A stretch of DNA of 64,000 nucleotides, taken from positions 2,604,001 through 2,668,000 of the forward strand of contig NC_059508.1 in assembly GCF_914767665.1 (NCBI RefSeq), in the 5' to 3' direction. The position numbers were made by a program, and so were the translations under genes. Under the pieces are notes generated by a model that was not told the origin of the DNA, did not search any database, and worked only from the letters and a program-made list of their open reading frames with translations. Origin of the DNA: Harmonia axyridis (Eukaryota; Arthropoda; Insecta; Coleoptera; Coccinellidae). Of this stretch, positions 1 to 12,015 are shown in pieces. The first letter of the stretch is position 1, and each line of letters starts with the position of its first letter.

Positions 1-97
1 GAATTCTCGATATTGTTTTACAACAGCAATTCATCTTCATCGATGAATATAAATTGCTGTTGAAGAACAATATAAGGAATTACAGTAATAAAGAATC
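1..97. repeat. Hairpin repeat, copy a (cut by window edge)
   Basis: This is a direct copy of the hairpin repeat at 234-335. The left half contains acaacagcaattcat and the right half contains the complementary ataaattgctgttg. Homology with the second copy continues past the hairpin to about 142. The left end lies at the window boundary, so its full extent is unknown. Confidence 0.7.
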
Positions 98-233
98 TGA
101 CGTAAAAGATCTGGAATGGTAATTCTGAAATTCATCCTTTTTAAATAAAGTTATTCAATGTCCAAATATATATCCTGTAAAAATCGTAAATCACAATAAA
201 ATGAATGAGTATTAATGATGGTTTGAAGTTAAA

Positions 234-335
234 TTCTTCATTACTGGAATTCATATTGCTCTTCAACAGCAATTTATCTTCAATGAATATAAATTGTTGT
301 TGAAGAGCAATATGAGAAATTCCAGTAATAAAGAA
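234..335. repeat. Hairpin repeat, copy b
   Basis: An almost perfect inverted repeat has arms of about 43 bp (left arm begins ttcttcattactgg, right arm ends ccagtaataaagaa) around a loop of roughly 15 bp. The 3' flank to 381 is also shared with copy a. It lies about 135 bp upstream of the first coding exon of the host gene. It could be a small MITE or a transcribed hairpin; the sequence alone does not decide. Confidence 0.75.
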
Positions 336-470
336 TTTGACGTATAAAGATCTGGAATGGTAATTCTGAAATTCATCCTTTCGTTCCATGTCTATTGAAT
401 GATAATACTATGTTTCCAGATAACCTCTTCAAATAAAATGAATATGACAATAAAACCTTTTTTTCCTCAG

Positions 471-754
471 ATGCCAATAGCTTATCTCTTCAGAAGCACA
501 CTGATCTGGTGCATCTGGGTCGGCATAACTTCTGCATCTTTTCTACCCACGCGAGAAATACAAAGAGGGTCTGGAGAAGTGGCTAGAAATGGCATCGCTC
601 CTGAACCCAGCTGTGAAGAGCTTAAAGCCATGTGGCGACTTTCAAAAAGGCAGTCGAGAGCTTCGGAATTGACAAATGAGATTCCCACCTTCCAAGATCC
701 ATTTGCACATAACATTTGGCAACCTTATTACGCTACCTCGAGGAGTATTGGAGG
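471..754 (+). CDS. Secreted protein gene, coding exon 1 (signal peptide)
   Basis: First coding exon of an unrecognised host gene, residues 1-94 plus two bases of codon 95. The ATG at 471 directly follows a pyrimidine tract ending in cag (469-470), so the exon probably starts at the ATG and a non-coding 5' exon lies upstream. An in-frame ATG at 438 is less likely because it falls before the splice acceptor. Residues 1-24 form a hydrophobic signal peptide, with cleavage likely near ITSAS/F. The mature part has one cysteine (48), a KR site (59-60) in the stretch WRLSKRQSR, and an aromatic-rich tail. The exon ends at a strong donor, gtaagt, at 755. What the protein does is unknown; secretion is inferred from the N-terminus. 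Confidence 0.75.
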
Positions 755-792
755 GTAAGTCCTAAATTCATTAAAAATTACATACATATACG

Positions 793-1288
793 TCAGCTGG
801 TGCCTCAAACATGAAAGGAAACATTTATATTTTCAATTTTTTCCTTTCAAACAAGAATTTACCGGATGATAGGATGATAGCTTATATGCAACTATTGATA
901 AATTTATATGTCAGCTGGCTGTATCTTGGTAGAGAAACCTTCAGCTGATACTTTGAAAGTTTCACGTAGAAGTTGAGCGGATGCATCTATTGCCCATTTA
1001 AATGTATCAGCTGCCCAGGTTTTCCTCGATTTACTGCTAGCTGATTTTTTTATTAATCACAGCAGTATATTAACAATCTGCTGAAAATTTTTCATGTGGG
1101 AGGAAATGACGCAATGGGAATTATTCAGCATTACACTCCAATATGAGTGTTCTACGTAATAACTTTCAAAGTATTAGCTGACGGTTTTTCCACCAAGATA
1201 CAGCCAGCTGACATATCTTTATCTATTTTTGTTTAAGAGGAAATCATTGAAGATATAAATGTGTTCTTTCATGTTTGAGGCATCTGTA
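793..1288. mobile_element. Long-inverted-repeat non-autonomous element
   Basis: Arms of about 150 bp at 800-975 and 1145-1287 are inverted copies. The left arm starts near tgcctcaaacatgaaag and the right arm ends ctttcatgtttgaggca; both contain cagctggctgtatcttgg or its complement. No coding capacity is seen. The right end abuts a mariner relic, so this element probably inserted into it or beside it. I could not establish a clear target duplication. Confidence 0.7.
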
Positions 1289-1289
1289 A

Positions 1290-1385
1290 AAAAATTCGTC
1301 TTTGCTTTCAAAATAGGCTTCAACCGCGGCAATCACTTCTTCATTAATGCCAAAGTTGAAGTCAGCAATATCTTGATCCAGCTTA
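1290..1385 (-). pseudogene. Mariner transposase C-terminal relic
   Basis: The minus strand translates to NEEVIAAVEAYFESKDEFFY, matching the C-terminal segment of irritans-subfamily mariner transposases (compare NEEVIAETEAYFEAKDKSYY at 56108-56317). It is only a fragment with no start, catalytic core or terminal repeat, cut off next to the inverted-repeat element. Confidence 0.7.
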
Positions 1386-2551
1386 AGTAAAGCTAAAGTC
1401 TATGTTCCGATATTTTGACACTAATCTTTTGAAACTTGGGACTAACGAAAAAAGTGGAATAGGCTGTGCCATCTGTACGCTAGGTTCGGAACCTATTGAG
1501 TAGGTGTATTTCTTGAATATATGATCATTCAATGTTTAATTGTATGGAAATATGTATTAGAAAGATGAAATGAAACTTCCATCATTTTTCATTAAGCGGA
1601 AAAATTCATTTGGAAAGTCAATAACTCCATCTTCATCAGACATTTCTAATTACCGACCGCAACTCCGCTAGCATTTTAATTAGGTAATATCCAGAAGGCT
1701 CTATTAATCATGCCAAGTATATAGCGCATCTTGACGAAAAACCATTAATTTATATCATTTTACGGTACTTTGAAACGAGATATTTTCTTTTTGTCCAAGA
1801 GATATTGGAGATTAGTTGCTCCAATAAATTATACACAATTAAATTGGAATATACTGACTGAAAAAAAAGTTGAAGCGCATAGATCTCTATTTGCAGTACG
1901 GTGCAAATGTATGGAATAAATTCTTTCCCTCAAAAAAACAAACTTTGTGAAAAATGCTGAAACATCACGAGTTATATTTCTGATTATTCAATTTTTGATA
2001 TTCATGCGAGAGAGATGACGTCATCGGCTGTTTTTTAAATAGGAAAATATGTCATGTGACACCTCAATTTGAAGGTCCTTCAATTACCTACTCATCGGTA
2101 CAAATCATGTGAGGATCATTCATACAGGGTGTAATAACTTTCGGTATTGTTTATTTTTTATTCAACGCGTGATAATGATTATGATTAGAATTGTGGCTTC
2201 ATTCGACTATTCACTGGAAGGTATGTACATTAGGAGAAAATAAGGGTTGGATGAGGGTTATCATTACTTTCAGCAATTAATTGCTACATTCATATTTAAC
2301 AACACAATTCTAATAATTATCTGATGCTTTCTTTACTCATTTTTATTTTGACTCTTCGATTGAGTTTGACTTCGATAATTTCCTTCTTTTTTCTTCATAA
2401 ATATCAATAGTATACTCAGCACACCTAATTTTCTCGTTAGTTCCAAGCTAGTACTAAGCGTTGAATCTAGATCGAGATATTGAAGCTTATGTGCTGATGC
2501 TACTGTATACAACCCAGTTTCGTGTATGAAAACTTTGCTCAAATTGAACAA

Positions 2552-2650
2552 AATTCATTTTCAACTGTTTGACCAGTCACACTATTCGCCAAACATGGCC
2601 TCCAGTGATTACTGGCTTTTTGTAGACTTCAGAAGAATGCTCCATAGATT
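2552..2650 (+). pseudogene. Mariner catalytic-region relic
   Basis: The plus strand reads HYSPNMASSDYWLFVDF, the conserved segment around the third catalytic aspartate of mariner transposases (family form YSPDLAPSDYWLF). Upstream and downstream parts of the transposase are missing. It is a short inactive fragment just ahead of the tandem-repeat block. Confidence 0.65.
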
Positions 2651-3423
2651 AACAATTGCCCAAGGTCAAACACTTCTGGAAGACAGATACAGACTGATAA
2701 ATATTACGTCGATAAAATAACGGAATCAAATATTTTCTTTTTGAAAATTTCATCTACCGGTTTTCCCATTTTCAGAACTGGTAATGCAGATCTGCAGCTC
2801 TAAGATAACAACCACCTTTTTTTCCAACTGTTCAACTACATTCTTTTCAGTTTTTCACATCCTAAAATTGGGAAAATTGCTCGAATCCATATCTAATTAT
2901 TATTTACTGTTTCGTATTCATCCGCGCTACTGTATTCATCACAGCGTATTATAATCAAATATTTTCATAAAAATGTTCAAATTGTTTCCAATATTTGAAT
3001 CCCATTTCGATTAGGTCAAATTTGACGTCATGTGAAGTGGGTTGTTCACTCGACAATGAGGAAATTCACCCCGCCACTGTTTTCATCACAGAATAATAAA
3101 ATTAAATATTTCCATGGAAACTATTCGAATTGTTTCCAATAGCGTGAATATTCGAATTCCATTCCCACGTAAGTGTGCTCAAATGTAATATAATTTACAA
3201 TTCAACGTTATTTAATGTGGGTAAAAGGAATACAATTTTGTTTGAGTGGATAAGTGTATTCAAATTCAATTATATTCACTATACTTAAAACATTCGATGT
3301 TGCATATTCGAAATAACGTTTTGGCGTGTTTATAATGATTTATATTCATTAAAAGCCTGGAATCTCATTACTAACATTTTGATCAGTGAGGAATCTAATA
3401 CTTTGAAAATACCACACAGATAT

Positions 3424-3837
3424 GATATTTTTGCATGATAGGGATAAATATCCTGAATTACAAAACTCTGGCATCATTGAAGGTAGGAATTCGTGGCGAA
3501 TAATGTTATAGGTACCACAAAATCACACTTTGAATTTCATGATATGTAATACAAATCTTCCTCATCTGATTCTTTAATAATTAATTAATTTGATTTTTCA
3601 ATTTTCATTGAGAAAATATTTGAGAGTTTGATATTTTTGCATGATAGGGATAAATATCCTGAATTACAAAACTCTGGCATCATTGAAGGTAGGAATTCGT
3701 GGCGAATAATGTTATAGGTACCACAAAATCACACTTTTTGAATTTCATGATATGTAATACAAATCTTCCTCATCTGATTCTTTAATAATTAATTAATTTG
3801 ATTTTTCGATTTTCATTGAGAAAATATTTGAGAGTTT
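3424..3837. repeat. Internal 206-208 bp tandem duplication
   Basis: The segment starting gatatttttgcatgatag at 3424 is repeated from 3630 to about 3837, almost base for base, with a two-base length difference in a T run. It occurs only in unit 1 of the larger repeat; unit 2 has a single copy (about 4911-5105). The duplication is therefore younger than the unit amplification. Confidence 0.85.
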
Positions 3838-6358
3838 GATTTTGGGCAGATGGTATTGGACCTGAAAGATATTTTAATTAGAATTGAGTTGACGCCCTCT
3901 GTATATTCCATGATTTCATTTTATGAAATTTTCTGATTCCTTAATTTGCAAAATTGGAATTTGTCTGACTTAAAAAATTAATTATTATCGAAATTTTGGA
4001 ATTTTAAATGTTCTTTCCATAAATGAAGAATTCATAGACTCATCGCATTTGAATTAGGTCGAAATATTAAAGCTAAAAATGAACAATATAAGAAAAGTCA
4101 GAAATGAATCAGATACAAACGAATGAATATAACGTTGATAAAATAACGGAATCAGATATTTTCTTTTTGAAAATTTCATCTACCAGTTTTCCTATTCTCA
4201 GAACTGGTAATGCAGATCTGCAGCTCTAAGATAACAACCTCCTTTTTTTTGAGCTATAATTTTCAACTGTTCAACAACACTGTTTTCAGTTTTTTATATC
4301 CTAAGAAAAATTATCGCGACAATTGAAAAATTGCTTGAATAAACTATCTAGTTATTATTTCCTGTTTCGTATTCAACTGTATTCATCACAGCATATTATA
4401 ATTAAATATTTTCATGAATACTATTCAAATTGTTTCTAATGGAGTCAATATTTGAATCCCATTTCAACCTCGGTGAGGTCAAATTTATAATTCGCAATTT
4501 GACGTTTGTAACCTGGGTTGTTCACTCGACAATGAGGAAATTCACCTCGCCACTGCTTTCATCAGAGAATAATTAAATTAAATATTTCCATAGCAACTAT
4601 TCGAATTGTTTCCAATAGCGTGAATATTCGAATTCCATTCCCACGTAAGTGTTCTCAAATTTAATATAATTTACAATTTAACGTTATTTGATGTGGGTAA
4701 AAGGAGTACAGATTTTGTTCAAGTGGATAAGTGTATTCAAATTCAATTATATTTACGATACTTGAAACATTCAATGTTGCATAGGTATTCGGAATTACGT
4801 TTAGGTGCATTTATACTGATTTATAATCAGTAAAAAAACTGGAAAGTCCCAATTACTAACATTTTTATTAGTGAGGAATCTGAAACTTTGAAAGTACCAC
4901 ACAGAGATCCCATATTTCCGCATGATAGAGATAAATATTCTGATTCACATAACTCATTAGAAGTAGGAATTCGTGGTGAATAATATGATATCACACAATT
5001 ACACTTTCTAAATTTCATGATAAATGTTATACAAATCTTTCTCATCTGATTCTTTAATAATTAATCGATTTGATTTTTCAATTTTCATTGAGGAAATATA
5101 TTAAAGTTTGATATTAGGCAGATGTTATTCGACCTGAAGGTTATTTTGATTAGAATTGAGTGGACGCCTTCTCTAAATTCCATGATTTCAAATATGAATT
5201 TTTCTGATTGCTTAATATTCAATAATGGACTTTGGGTGATATTAAAAATTAATCATTATTGAAATTTCAAATGTTCTCTCCATTGATGAAAAATTTTAAG
5301 AGTTATCTCATTTGGATTAGGTCGAAATGTTAAAGCTAAAAATAAACAATATAAGAAAAGTTAGTATAAAGAAATTAATCAGAAATAACGGAATTAGATA
5401 TATTCGTTTTGAAAATTTCATCTACCGGTTTTCCCATTTTCAGAACTGGTAATGCAGATCAGCAGCTCTTAACTAACAACAACTTTTTTTTTTGCTCTGA
5501 ATTCCAACTGTTCAACAACACTGTTTTCAGTTTTTCATATCCTAAAAAAAATTATCGCGACAATGGAAAAATTGCTTGAATCCATATCTAGTTATTATTT
5601 CCTGTTTCGTATTCAACCCCGCCGCTGTATTCATCACAGGATAATAGAATTAAATATTTCCATCATGGAAATTATTCAAATTGTTTCCATTGGCGTCAAT
5701 ATTTGAATCCCATTTAATATAATTCGCAGTTTGATGTGATGTGGGTTATTCCAGCGACAATGACACAAATAAAATTAAATATTCTCATGGAAAATATTCG
5801 AATTGTTTCCAATAGCGTGAACACGAGATTTCCATTTCCCATTTCTACCTCAGTCTGGTCAATATTAATATAATTTGCAGTTTGACGTCATTTGATGTGG
5901 AATACGGGTACAGATTTTGTTCACGTGGATTGATGGGTGATTTGAAATTCAATTATATTTACTATACTTGATGAAACATTCTATAATGCATATTTGGAAT
6001 AACGTTTTGACGTATTTATACTGATTTAAATTCAGTTGAAGCCTGGAATGTCGTTTTGATTAGTGAGAAATCTAAAACGGAGAGATATTCGGAATTCTGA
6101 AACTCTGACATCACGATGAATAATTATACATCACACAATTACACCCTTCAAATTTTTTGATTAGTGATAAAAAATTTTCCTACAACAGCGTATTCTTCAT
6201 AGCTTACTGAATTTCAAAACTATGTATTGCTTATGACGAGGCTTTTACTGTGAGAAATGTTATTTCTCACGGAACTTTGCCTACACTCCGCTTGATAGAC
6301 CAATTAAATGGGCTTTTGAAAATTAATTCCTATGGAACGCAAGAAATGCATGCATATA

Positions 6359-6673
6359 CAGGGTGGCCACTTTTTCAATGGGATTGTATTGGTAACTTTT
6401 AAACCATAAGAGTTAGAAGGTCGGTCAAATGAAGAAAAAGTTGCATGCATAGAAGCATTATCGAGCAGTTCAAACAAATCGAGATAATCAGGGCTGGTTA
6501 TTGAGATATCATAAGAAAAGTAAATTCTGTCATTTTGATTTTTCTTTTTATCCCACTTCATTTCAAATATTATCAAAAAATGTTACAGGAATTTTTTATT
6601 CGACAGTAAATTGTTCTCAATTTGAAGTAATCAGATTTCGTATCCAACGTTTCGTGCTCTCTGGGCCACCCTC
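6359..6673. mobile_element. MITE-like insertion, gggtggcc ends
   Basis: Short inverted ends, gggtggcca on the left and tgggccaccc on the right, bound about 315 bp that have no counterpart in units 1 and 2 of the surrounding repeat. That supports an insertion. No target duplication or coding sequence was recognised. Confidence 0.45.
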
Positions 6674-7071
6674 AACCTCATTTTTTCCAAGATATATTCG
6701 CATTTGGATTAGGTAGATATGTTGAAGTCAAAAATAAACATATAAGAGTCAGTATCTGTCTTCCTGAATATCATCCACATGAATGACTCTTTGTTTGAAT
6801 GAGCTAATGTTTAAATGAAGAATCATTGATATGACTGACTTCATTGATGAACATTTAAAAATTCTTTCAAATGTACGACTTTTATCTCATTCATTAGTAT
6901 TGATGATCCTTCATTTCAACATCGAACTCATCAAAGAAAAAGTTATTAATATGAATTACTTAATTAACGAACATTTGAGGAGTCATTCAAATGTTCAATG
7001 TTGAAATAACAATTCAAAATTTTATGAATTCAAATCAATGAACTTTTCACGAATTTGTGTATTTTTTGCAG

Positions 7072-7321
7072 GTTAGGGGTCAGACGTATGGATAGATACA
7101 GAAATCATCCAATATATGGAAAAATTGTCCACACGCCACACATGCAAAGCCCTGATAGAAATAGAGCATTTGGCGAATTGACTCACAATTTTGGCAGACT
7201 TCAACCAGGGGAACCACATAGGAGGTTGACAGCATTCAGATTATCAGGAGGTGGAAATCCGAGACAATTGCCAGAAACGAGTAGTTACCCACAAAGGGCC
7301 GGCAGTTTCCAACATCTTAAG
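7072..7321 (+). CDS. Secreted protein gene, coding exon 2
   Basis: Residues 95-178. The first base completes the glycine codon left open by exon 1, and the exon ends on a full codon (AAG) before gtaagt at 7322. The translated segment is basic and rich in R, H, P and G, has RR pairs in GVRRMDR and PHRRLTAF, and no cysteines. Dibasic pairs together with the signal peptide fit a precursor processed by proprotein convertases, but no known peptide motif was recognised. Conservation outside this genome cannot be judged here. Confidence 0.7.
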
Positions 7322-8917
7322 GTAAGTTTCTTAACATATTCAATCAATCTAGAAAGAACCATCCACTATTTTAATCCAATGACAGTTAGACTTTCCAGAC
7401 AATAAGCTCTACAAGAACATTCGTAATTCGCGATGGATCACTGTCACGCCACATTCTTTTTGTTTTATAGATTGTAACGTTACAATTGCCCATGAGACTC
7501 TAACGACTAATTTCTAGGGGAGTTTTGGCTTATTTGGCAACAAAACGCCCATCCAGGTTTTTACAAATTTAATGAAATTAAAATATGCAAAGATCGATCC
7601 TTTCCACTCTAAACAAATAATATTTAAATAAAACTTAACTTAAATCGGTTTTTAATGAATTACTCTGTTATTAGGATGGAACCTCTTCTGTAAATTATTT
7701 TCAGCCTTCTGAACACCAGATCTTATCAGGAAGCTATAGTATGTAATAACGCCAGATATTACGTCGGTATTCTCTCATATTCAGAAACTGAAGTGGTTTT
7801 ACGTACGTTCTATTCCAAATTCTGTATCTCAAGGAAGTACTTCTTGATATTTTTCAATCCCAGAAAGGTTTCTGTTGTTTCAATCCCACGGGAGGTGCTT
7901 TGAGAAAATGAACAACGATATTAGAATATGTTAACCTGAATTTACAACTCCTTCTCAGATTTCTAACCAAGAAATTAAAAAGAAATCTTTACATTTATCA
8001 TAAAATAAACCTGAGAAGAAGTTTTGTTGAAATTGTTCGACACAAAAAGAATCCTACCAAACCTGAAATATGTTTCGACAAGATGGACGACTCTAAAGAA
8101 AAACGACTGTTTCAAATTAAATTAATTCGTTCTGGTGAGATTATTACTTGTTGAATAAAAATATTCATGTCAACACTTACCAAGAACCCCGACACAATTC
8201 TCGCCGATAAATTGAATTCCAAATCTCAAATTAAACTAATAATGACTGAAATCTAAAACTCAGGTACGTATCCTTCCTGAAGTCTCGATAATTATCGAAA
8301 ATCTTTCAGAAAATTCGTATCCGCGTTCCAACTGATGGCATAAGATTAATTGACAAATTACCGCGTCTTCGAAAATTCCAGTAGCGTAACATGGATTTAA
8401 GCGTGCAAAATATTAAAATACCTACTTGAGTCAGTGGCGTACCCAAGGGGAGATGAGGGGGATATAACTCCCCCAGGAGGAATACCCATTATAACACACA
8501 ACGCTCAATAATTCAATAGTGCAAAATTCAAACAACGAATTCATCAACTAGCGGTTATATCAAAGTGCTCGATCTGTCGTCGGTACAATCATTATTTTCA
8601 TACGGGGTATAAATAGCAAATTGATTATAAACAATCGCGTAAAAATCAATGAGATCCTGAAGTAAAAGCTTCGAACTACTCGAATTGAATCGCCGGCACC
8701 CCTGATAGCGATTTCTCTATTTTTTTAGGACCTTAAAGTAAATAAATATAAAACATAATTATATCTAATTATGCATTTGTCGCAAAAAATATCTTTGTCG
8801 GCGTTTTGGATTCCATTACTTACTACGTTAACATTTTCACTCTCAAAGATAGGTCAGTAGGTTCAGTATATTCTGTTGATTAGTTTGAGGTGTATGACGT
8901 GCAAATTTTATAACAGG
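7322..8917 (+). other. Intron 2, first part: no recognised element
   Basis: Non-coding AT-rich sequence. A possible transposon end, cagtggcgtaccc, occurs at 8433 followed by G-rich sequence, but I found no matching opposite end or target duplication. Intron 2 continues to 23592. Confidence 0.5.
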
Positions 8918-9118
8918 ACAATTGGAAAATCCCTGGTCTACCATAGTAAAACACATTTTCTTGGGAAAATTCGATTTTATTATTCAACATAGTTGCCTTC
9001 GAGGGCGATACAGCGGTTATAGCGATCTTCCAATGATATCTTCACAATGTCTGCTATCTCTATCAACTACACTTTACGGTCATTCAAAATTATTTCGTGG
9101 AATTTTTTGATTTTATTC
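8918..9118 (-). mobile_element. Internally deleted irritans-type mariner
   Basis: The left side matches the 3' end of the mariner at 56036-56250, including gggcgatacagcg and the terminal segment with tccctggtctacca. It then jumps directly to sequence matching the 5' third of the mariner at 48524 (aatgagcgt/aaagtg on the minus strand). The middle of the element, including the catalytic core, is gone. This is a non-autonomous deletion derivative. Confidence 0.75.
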
Positions 9119-9122
9119 CACT

Positions 9123-9147
9123 GAGCATGGTAACTGTTACCATGCTC
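9123..9147. repeat. Perfect 12-bp palindrome with 1-bp spacer
   Basis: gagcatggtaac is followed by a single t and then gttaccatgctc, its exact complement. It lies just beyond the mariner deletion derivative. It may be a transposon end or a short hairpin. Confidence 0.6.
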
Positions 9148-9345
9148 ACCTGACGAAGTCATGTTATCATGACGAAACAATTGTTGTGAAAATAAATATA
9201 TGAAGCGGAAATAAGTTATTTTACTTTTTAATCATCAAGATGAATTTCCGACAAGTAAAGACTGAGACAATCGAACACTCGGGTCGATAATGATATAAAT
9301 TGCAGAAAGAACTTCTCCTGATTAGAAAATAAGTGAGAAGACGAC

Positions 9346-9723
9346 CTAATGCCATTTCACATTCCAATGCTGACGTTCTCTGCACCACTGTAATCGTTGC
9401 CGGCGATGCTCAACCGTCGGAGGTAATACAAGATGAGGTCGATAATGCTGCAGTCCAAAAGTCCTTATTCGGCGGGAAACCTTTCGGACAGTTACAGGAT
9501 GGCCTTGTTCTCCTAACCTCTCATCAGGCAAAGATCGAGATTTCGCAAATCGGTCTCTAATGGCCATAAGTCTTAGACGTCGATCTTGAACTTCATTTGT
9601 GCCCCTTCGACGTCTGGTGTCTACTCTTCTTCGATTTTGGGCATTATCAAACCACGCTTGACAACATCTCATAACAGTAGTTGAATTTCTGTTCGTATAG
9701 TTAGCGATTTCTCGAAATGACAA
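9346..9723 (-). pseudogene. Tc1-like transposase, N-terminal fragment
   Basis: An open frame of 125 residues begins MSFREIANYTNRNSTTVMRC, the first helix-turn-helix of Tc1-like transposases. It continues through an arginine-rich linker (TRRRRG) and a second DNA-binding module (VRKVSRRIRTFGLQHYRPH) and ends at CRERQHWNVKWH. In the family this point immediately precedes the first catalytic aspartate (FSDES). The whole DDE catalytic domain is missing, so this fragment could bind DNA at most and cannot transpose. Confidence 0.8.
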
Positions 9724-10590
9724 CCCCGCCTCAGTCGATTAGTATATTATCAGTAAACAGGATAATCACGTATTCTGTTTAACTGGGATCACCACGAGCA
9801 TGCTGCTCCATACTCAGAATCCCCACGAAAAATAGATTTTCAAGTGGAACACTTGAAATATTCGCCCCAAATTCAGATAAAGAAATCTTCGATAAACCAT
9901 TTCCATCATCCGCTTTTTTACTTCAATAATTCCCGCTTGTTAAGCTCGTGCTGGATTTCGAAGGTAATAGAAAAAAAATCTGCATTACAAACATCCCTTG
10001 AAGTTTGTTGAGGCAAAATTCCATTTACAGCAGTTTCTCCATACCTTTCTGCCGAAGTTCCAACAGGATATTCAGAATAGAAATTTCGGGAATAAGTTAA
10101 CTTCTTCTAATGATATCGGCAAACAACAAACACTGCAAATTTTATGCAGGGGTTCGTTATTTCCTGAATCCTAAAGAATTTTCAACTCATTAAAAAAAGA
10201 CGGAAAATAAATATTTACTTGCGGTGTTTGAACTCTGAGGTACACGGGTATTTTTTCAGGAGAAGATAACTATGAGAGTAACGGTTTTTTCACTACGAAT
10301 TATATAATTTAAAAAGGTTATAATGGCCACTCTGACTCTAATTTTTTTTGACATTTCTTATGTCATTTGTATTCAGTGGGTTATGCCATTTAATTATGGA
10401 AACATGCACGCTTCAACATTACTTACGAATTGTTTATCAAAAGCAGTGCTCATCTGTGAATGGATTTGAGAGAGATTTTATTTATTTATTTATTTTTACA
10501 ACAGGAACCTCAACAGAAAATCCAATAATGATCCAATAATCACAATGATAATAATATATGAAATAATTTCACACACTATGAGAAAATAAT
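9724..10590. other. No recognised feature
   Basis: Intronic AT-rich sequence with simple T/A runs (for example tttatttatttatttttac near 10480). I see no coding segment or clear repeat ends. Confidence 0.4.
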
Positions 10591-10837
10591 GGGTGACGTT
10601 TTAGGTCAAATTTTTATTCAAAGTCCACTTTACAAGTCTCTATACAACATACATGATGAATATAAAAAATAATTGATACAGGAAAAACTAAAGGAACGAA
10701 ACAATAATGAAATATTCTCCACCGCGATGAAGAATATCATTCTTCATCTTCATCTGTGGTCTCCTATCAGGTTCTATATCTACCTGAGGTGAACCTGATT
10801 ATTTCCTTGGTTTTATCTATCCAAACTCTGGTCTTCT

Positions 10838-11345
10838 TCAATAGTTCGCATGTTCTTGTTCATCAATAACTGATGAAATAAATAGATTTGTTCTGCATAT
10901 TCCACATTCATAATCACTTCCATCTTGAGATTTCTTCTTTCCCTTTATGTTTGAAGCTTCAGATGGAGGAAGAACCTCGATAATATTCAACCCTAAAGAC
11001 AGAGGTTTTTTTTTTTTTTGCTTTTCTTTGGAACAGATAGTGGAGATTATTGGAATCATCTGTCTCAAGACATCAACATTTGTTCTTGGATCGTTAATAA
11101 TACATAAGTATAATCTATCTAATGAGAACATTAAGGACTCACAACTATCTTTCAGTAAATCAAATGTAACTTGAGCAGTTTTTAACCAAGAAGGTGAAGC
11201 GAAGAAAACACTTTCAAAAACGACATAACCTGTACTAATACTCGAGGTAAAAGCTTTAGGGAAAACTGCAATGAATTCCCCAGTTTCTTGGACTATTCTG
11301 CACAAAGAAACTCCTGATTCTATGAGAAGATTAGGTGGTAAAATA
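10838..11345 (-). pseudogene. Jarid2: Jarid2-like fragment, unit 1 (longest frame)
   Basis: The frame contains LPPNLLIESGVSLCRIVQE, then GEFIAVFPKAFTSS, SPSWLKTAQVTFDLLKDSCE and SDYECGICRTNLFISSV. In order these match the end of the JmjC domain and the start of the C5HC2 zinc finger of Jarid2, the catalytically inactive JmjC partner of PRC2. The frame stops after EQEHANY, before the rest of the zinc finger, and the Jarid2 N-terminus is missing. It is preceded in frame by a hydrophobic stretch that is not Jarid2. The alternative is a diverged KDM5, but the segment NVDVLRQMIPIISTICSKEK fits Jarid2 better. I call it a gene fragment, not a working copy. Confidence 0.75.
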
Positions 11346-11492
11346 TATTGATACAGGAAAAAATAAAGGAACAAAACAATAATGAAATATTCTCCACCGC
11401 GATGAAAAATATCATTCTTCATCTTCATCTGTGGTTTCCTATCAGGTTTCTGTATCTGCCTAAGGTGAACCTAATTATTTCCTTGGCTTTAT

Positions 11493-12015
11493 CTATCCAA
11501 ACTCTGTTCGTCTCAAATAGTTCGCATTCTCTTGTTTATCAATAACTGATGAAATAAATATATTTGTTCTGCATATTTCACATTCATAATCACTTCCATC
11601 TTGAGATTTCTTCTTTCGTTTAAAGTTAGAGGCTTCAGATGGAGGAAGAACTTCAATGATATATAACGCTAAAGACATTTCTCTCTTTTGCTTTTCTTTG
11701 GAGCACATAGTGGAGATTATTGGAATCATCTGTCTCAAAACATCAACATTTGTTCTTGGATCGTTAATAATACTTAAGTATAATCTATCTAATGAGAACA
11801 TTGAGGGCTCACAACTATCTTTCGGTTAATCAAATGTAACTTGAGCAGTTTTCAACCAAGAAGGTGGAGCAAAGAAAACACTTTCAGAAACGACATAACC
11901 TGTACTGATACTGGAGGTTCAAGCCTTAGGGAAAACTGCAATGAATTCCCCAGGTTCTTGGACAATTCTGCACAAAGATACCTCTGATTCTATGAGAAGA
12001 TTAGGTGGTAAAATA
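11493..12015 (-). pseudogene. Jarid2: Jarid2-like fragment, unit 2
   Basis: Second copy of the same segment. The C-terminal part is open (MFSLDRLYLSIINDPRTNVD through SDYECEICRTNIFISSV). The JmjC part has in-frame stops where unit 1 reads KAFT and FDLLKD (ttcaagcctta and tcggttaatc on the + strand). The copy is therefore disabled. Confidence 0.75.

Larger units (their letters stand above)
2706..6752. repeat. Three tandem units of a ~1.25-1.4 kb repeat
   Basis: Three head-to-tail units start near 2706/2719, 4132/4145 and 5387. Each opens with aacggaat followed by gaaaatttcatctacc and cagaactggtaatgcagat. Each closes with a segment containing attaggtcgaaat and taaagctaaaaat, at about 4053, 5312 and 6708. 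Unit 1 (about 1426 bp) is longer than unit 2 (about 1242 bp) because of an internal 206-bp duplication. Unit 3 is more diverged and has a MITE-like insertion. No open reading frame of note is shared by the units, so this looks like a local non-coding amplification. Confidence 0.8.
755..7071 (+). other. Intron 1 of the secreted-protein gene
   Basis: The intron runs from donor gtaagt at 755 to acceptor ttttttgcag ending at 7071, and the phase matches on both sides. It holds the long-inverted-repeat element, mariner relics and the three-unit tandem repeat listed separately. The stretch 1386-2551 shows nothing recognisable. The stretch 6753-7071 contains two diverged copies (about 6830-6890 and 6950-7005) of a short motif with gaacattt and tcaaatgt. 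Confidence 0.7.

Noticed and set aside
438..470. Upstream ATG as the start of the secreted-protein gene
   Set aside because: A pyrimidine tract and cag directly precede the ATG at 471, and the signal peptide is better formed from that start. The upstream ATG would lie in an intron.
9333..9560. Plus-strand frame of 75 codons
   Set aside because: It is the antisense shadow of the Tc1-like transposase fragment, which has clear family motifs on the minus strand.
10838..11428. A functional JmjC demethylase gene
   Set aside because: Only the end of JmjC and the start of the zinc finger are present, the frame begins in unrelated sequence, and sister units carry stops. It is a gene fragment.
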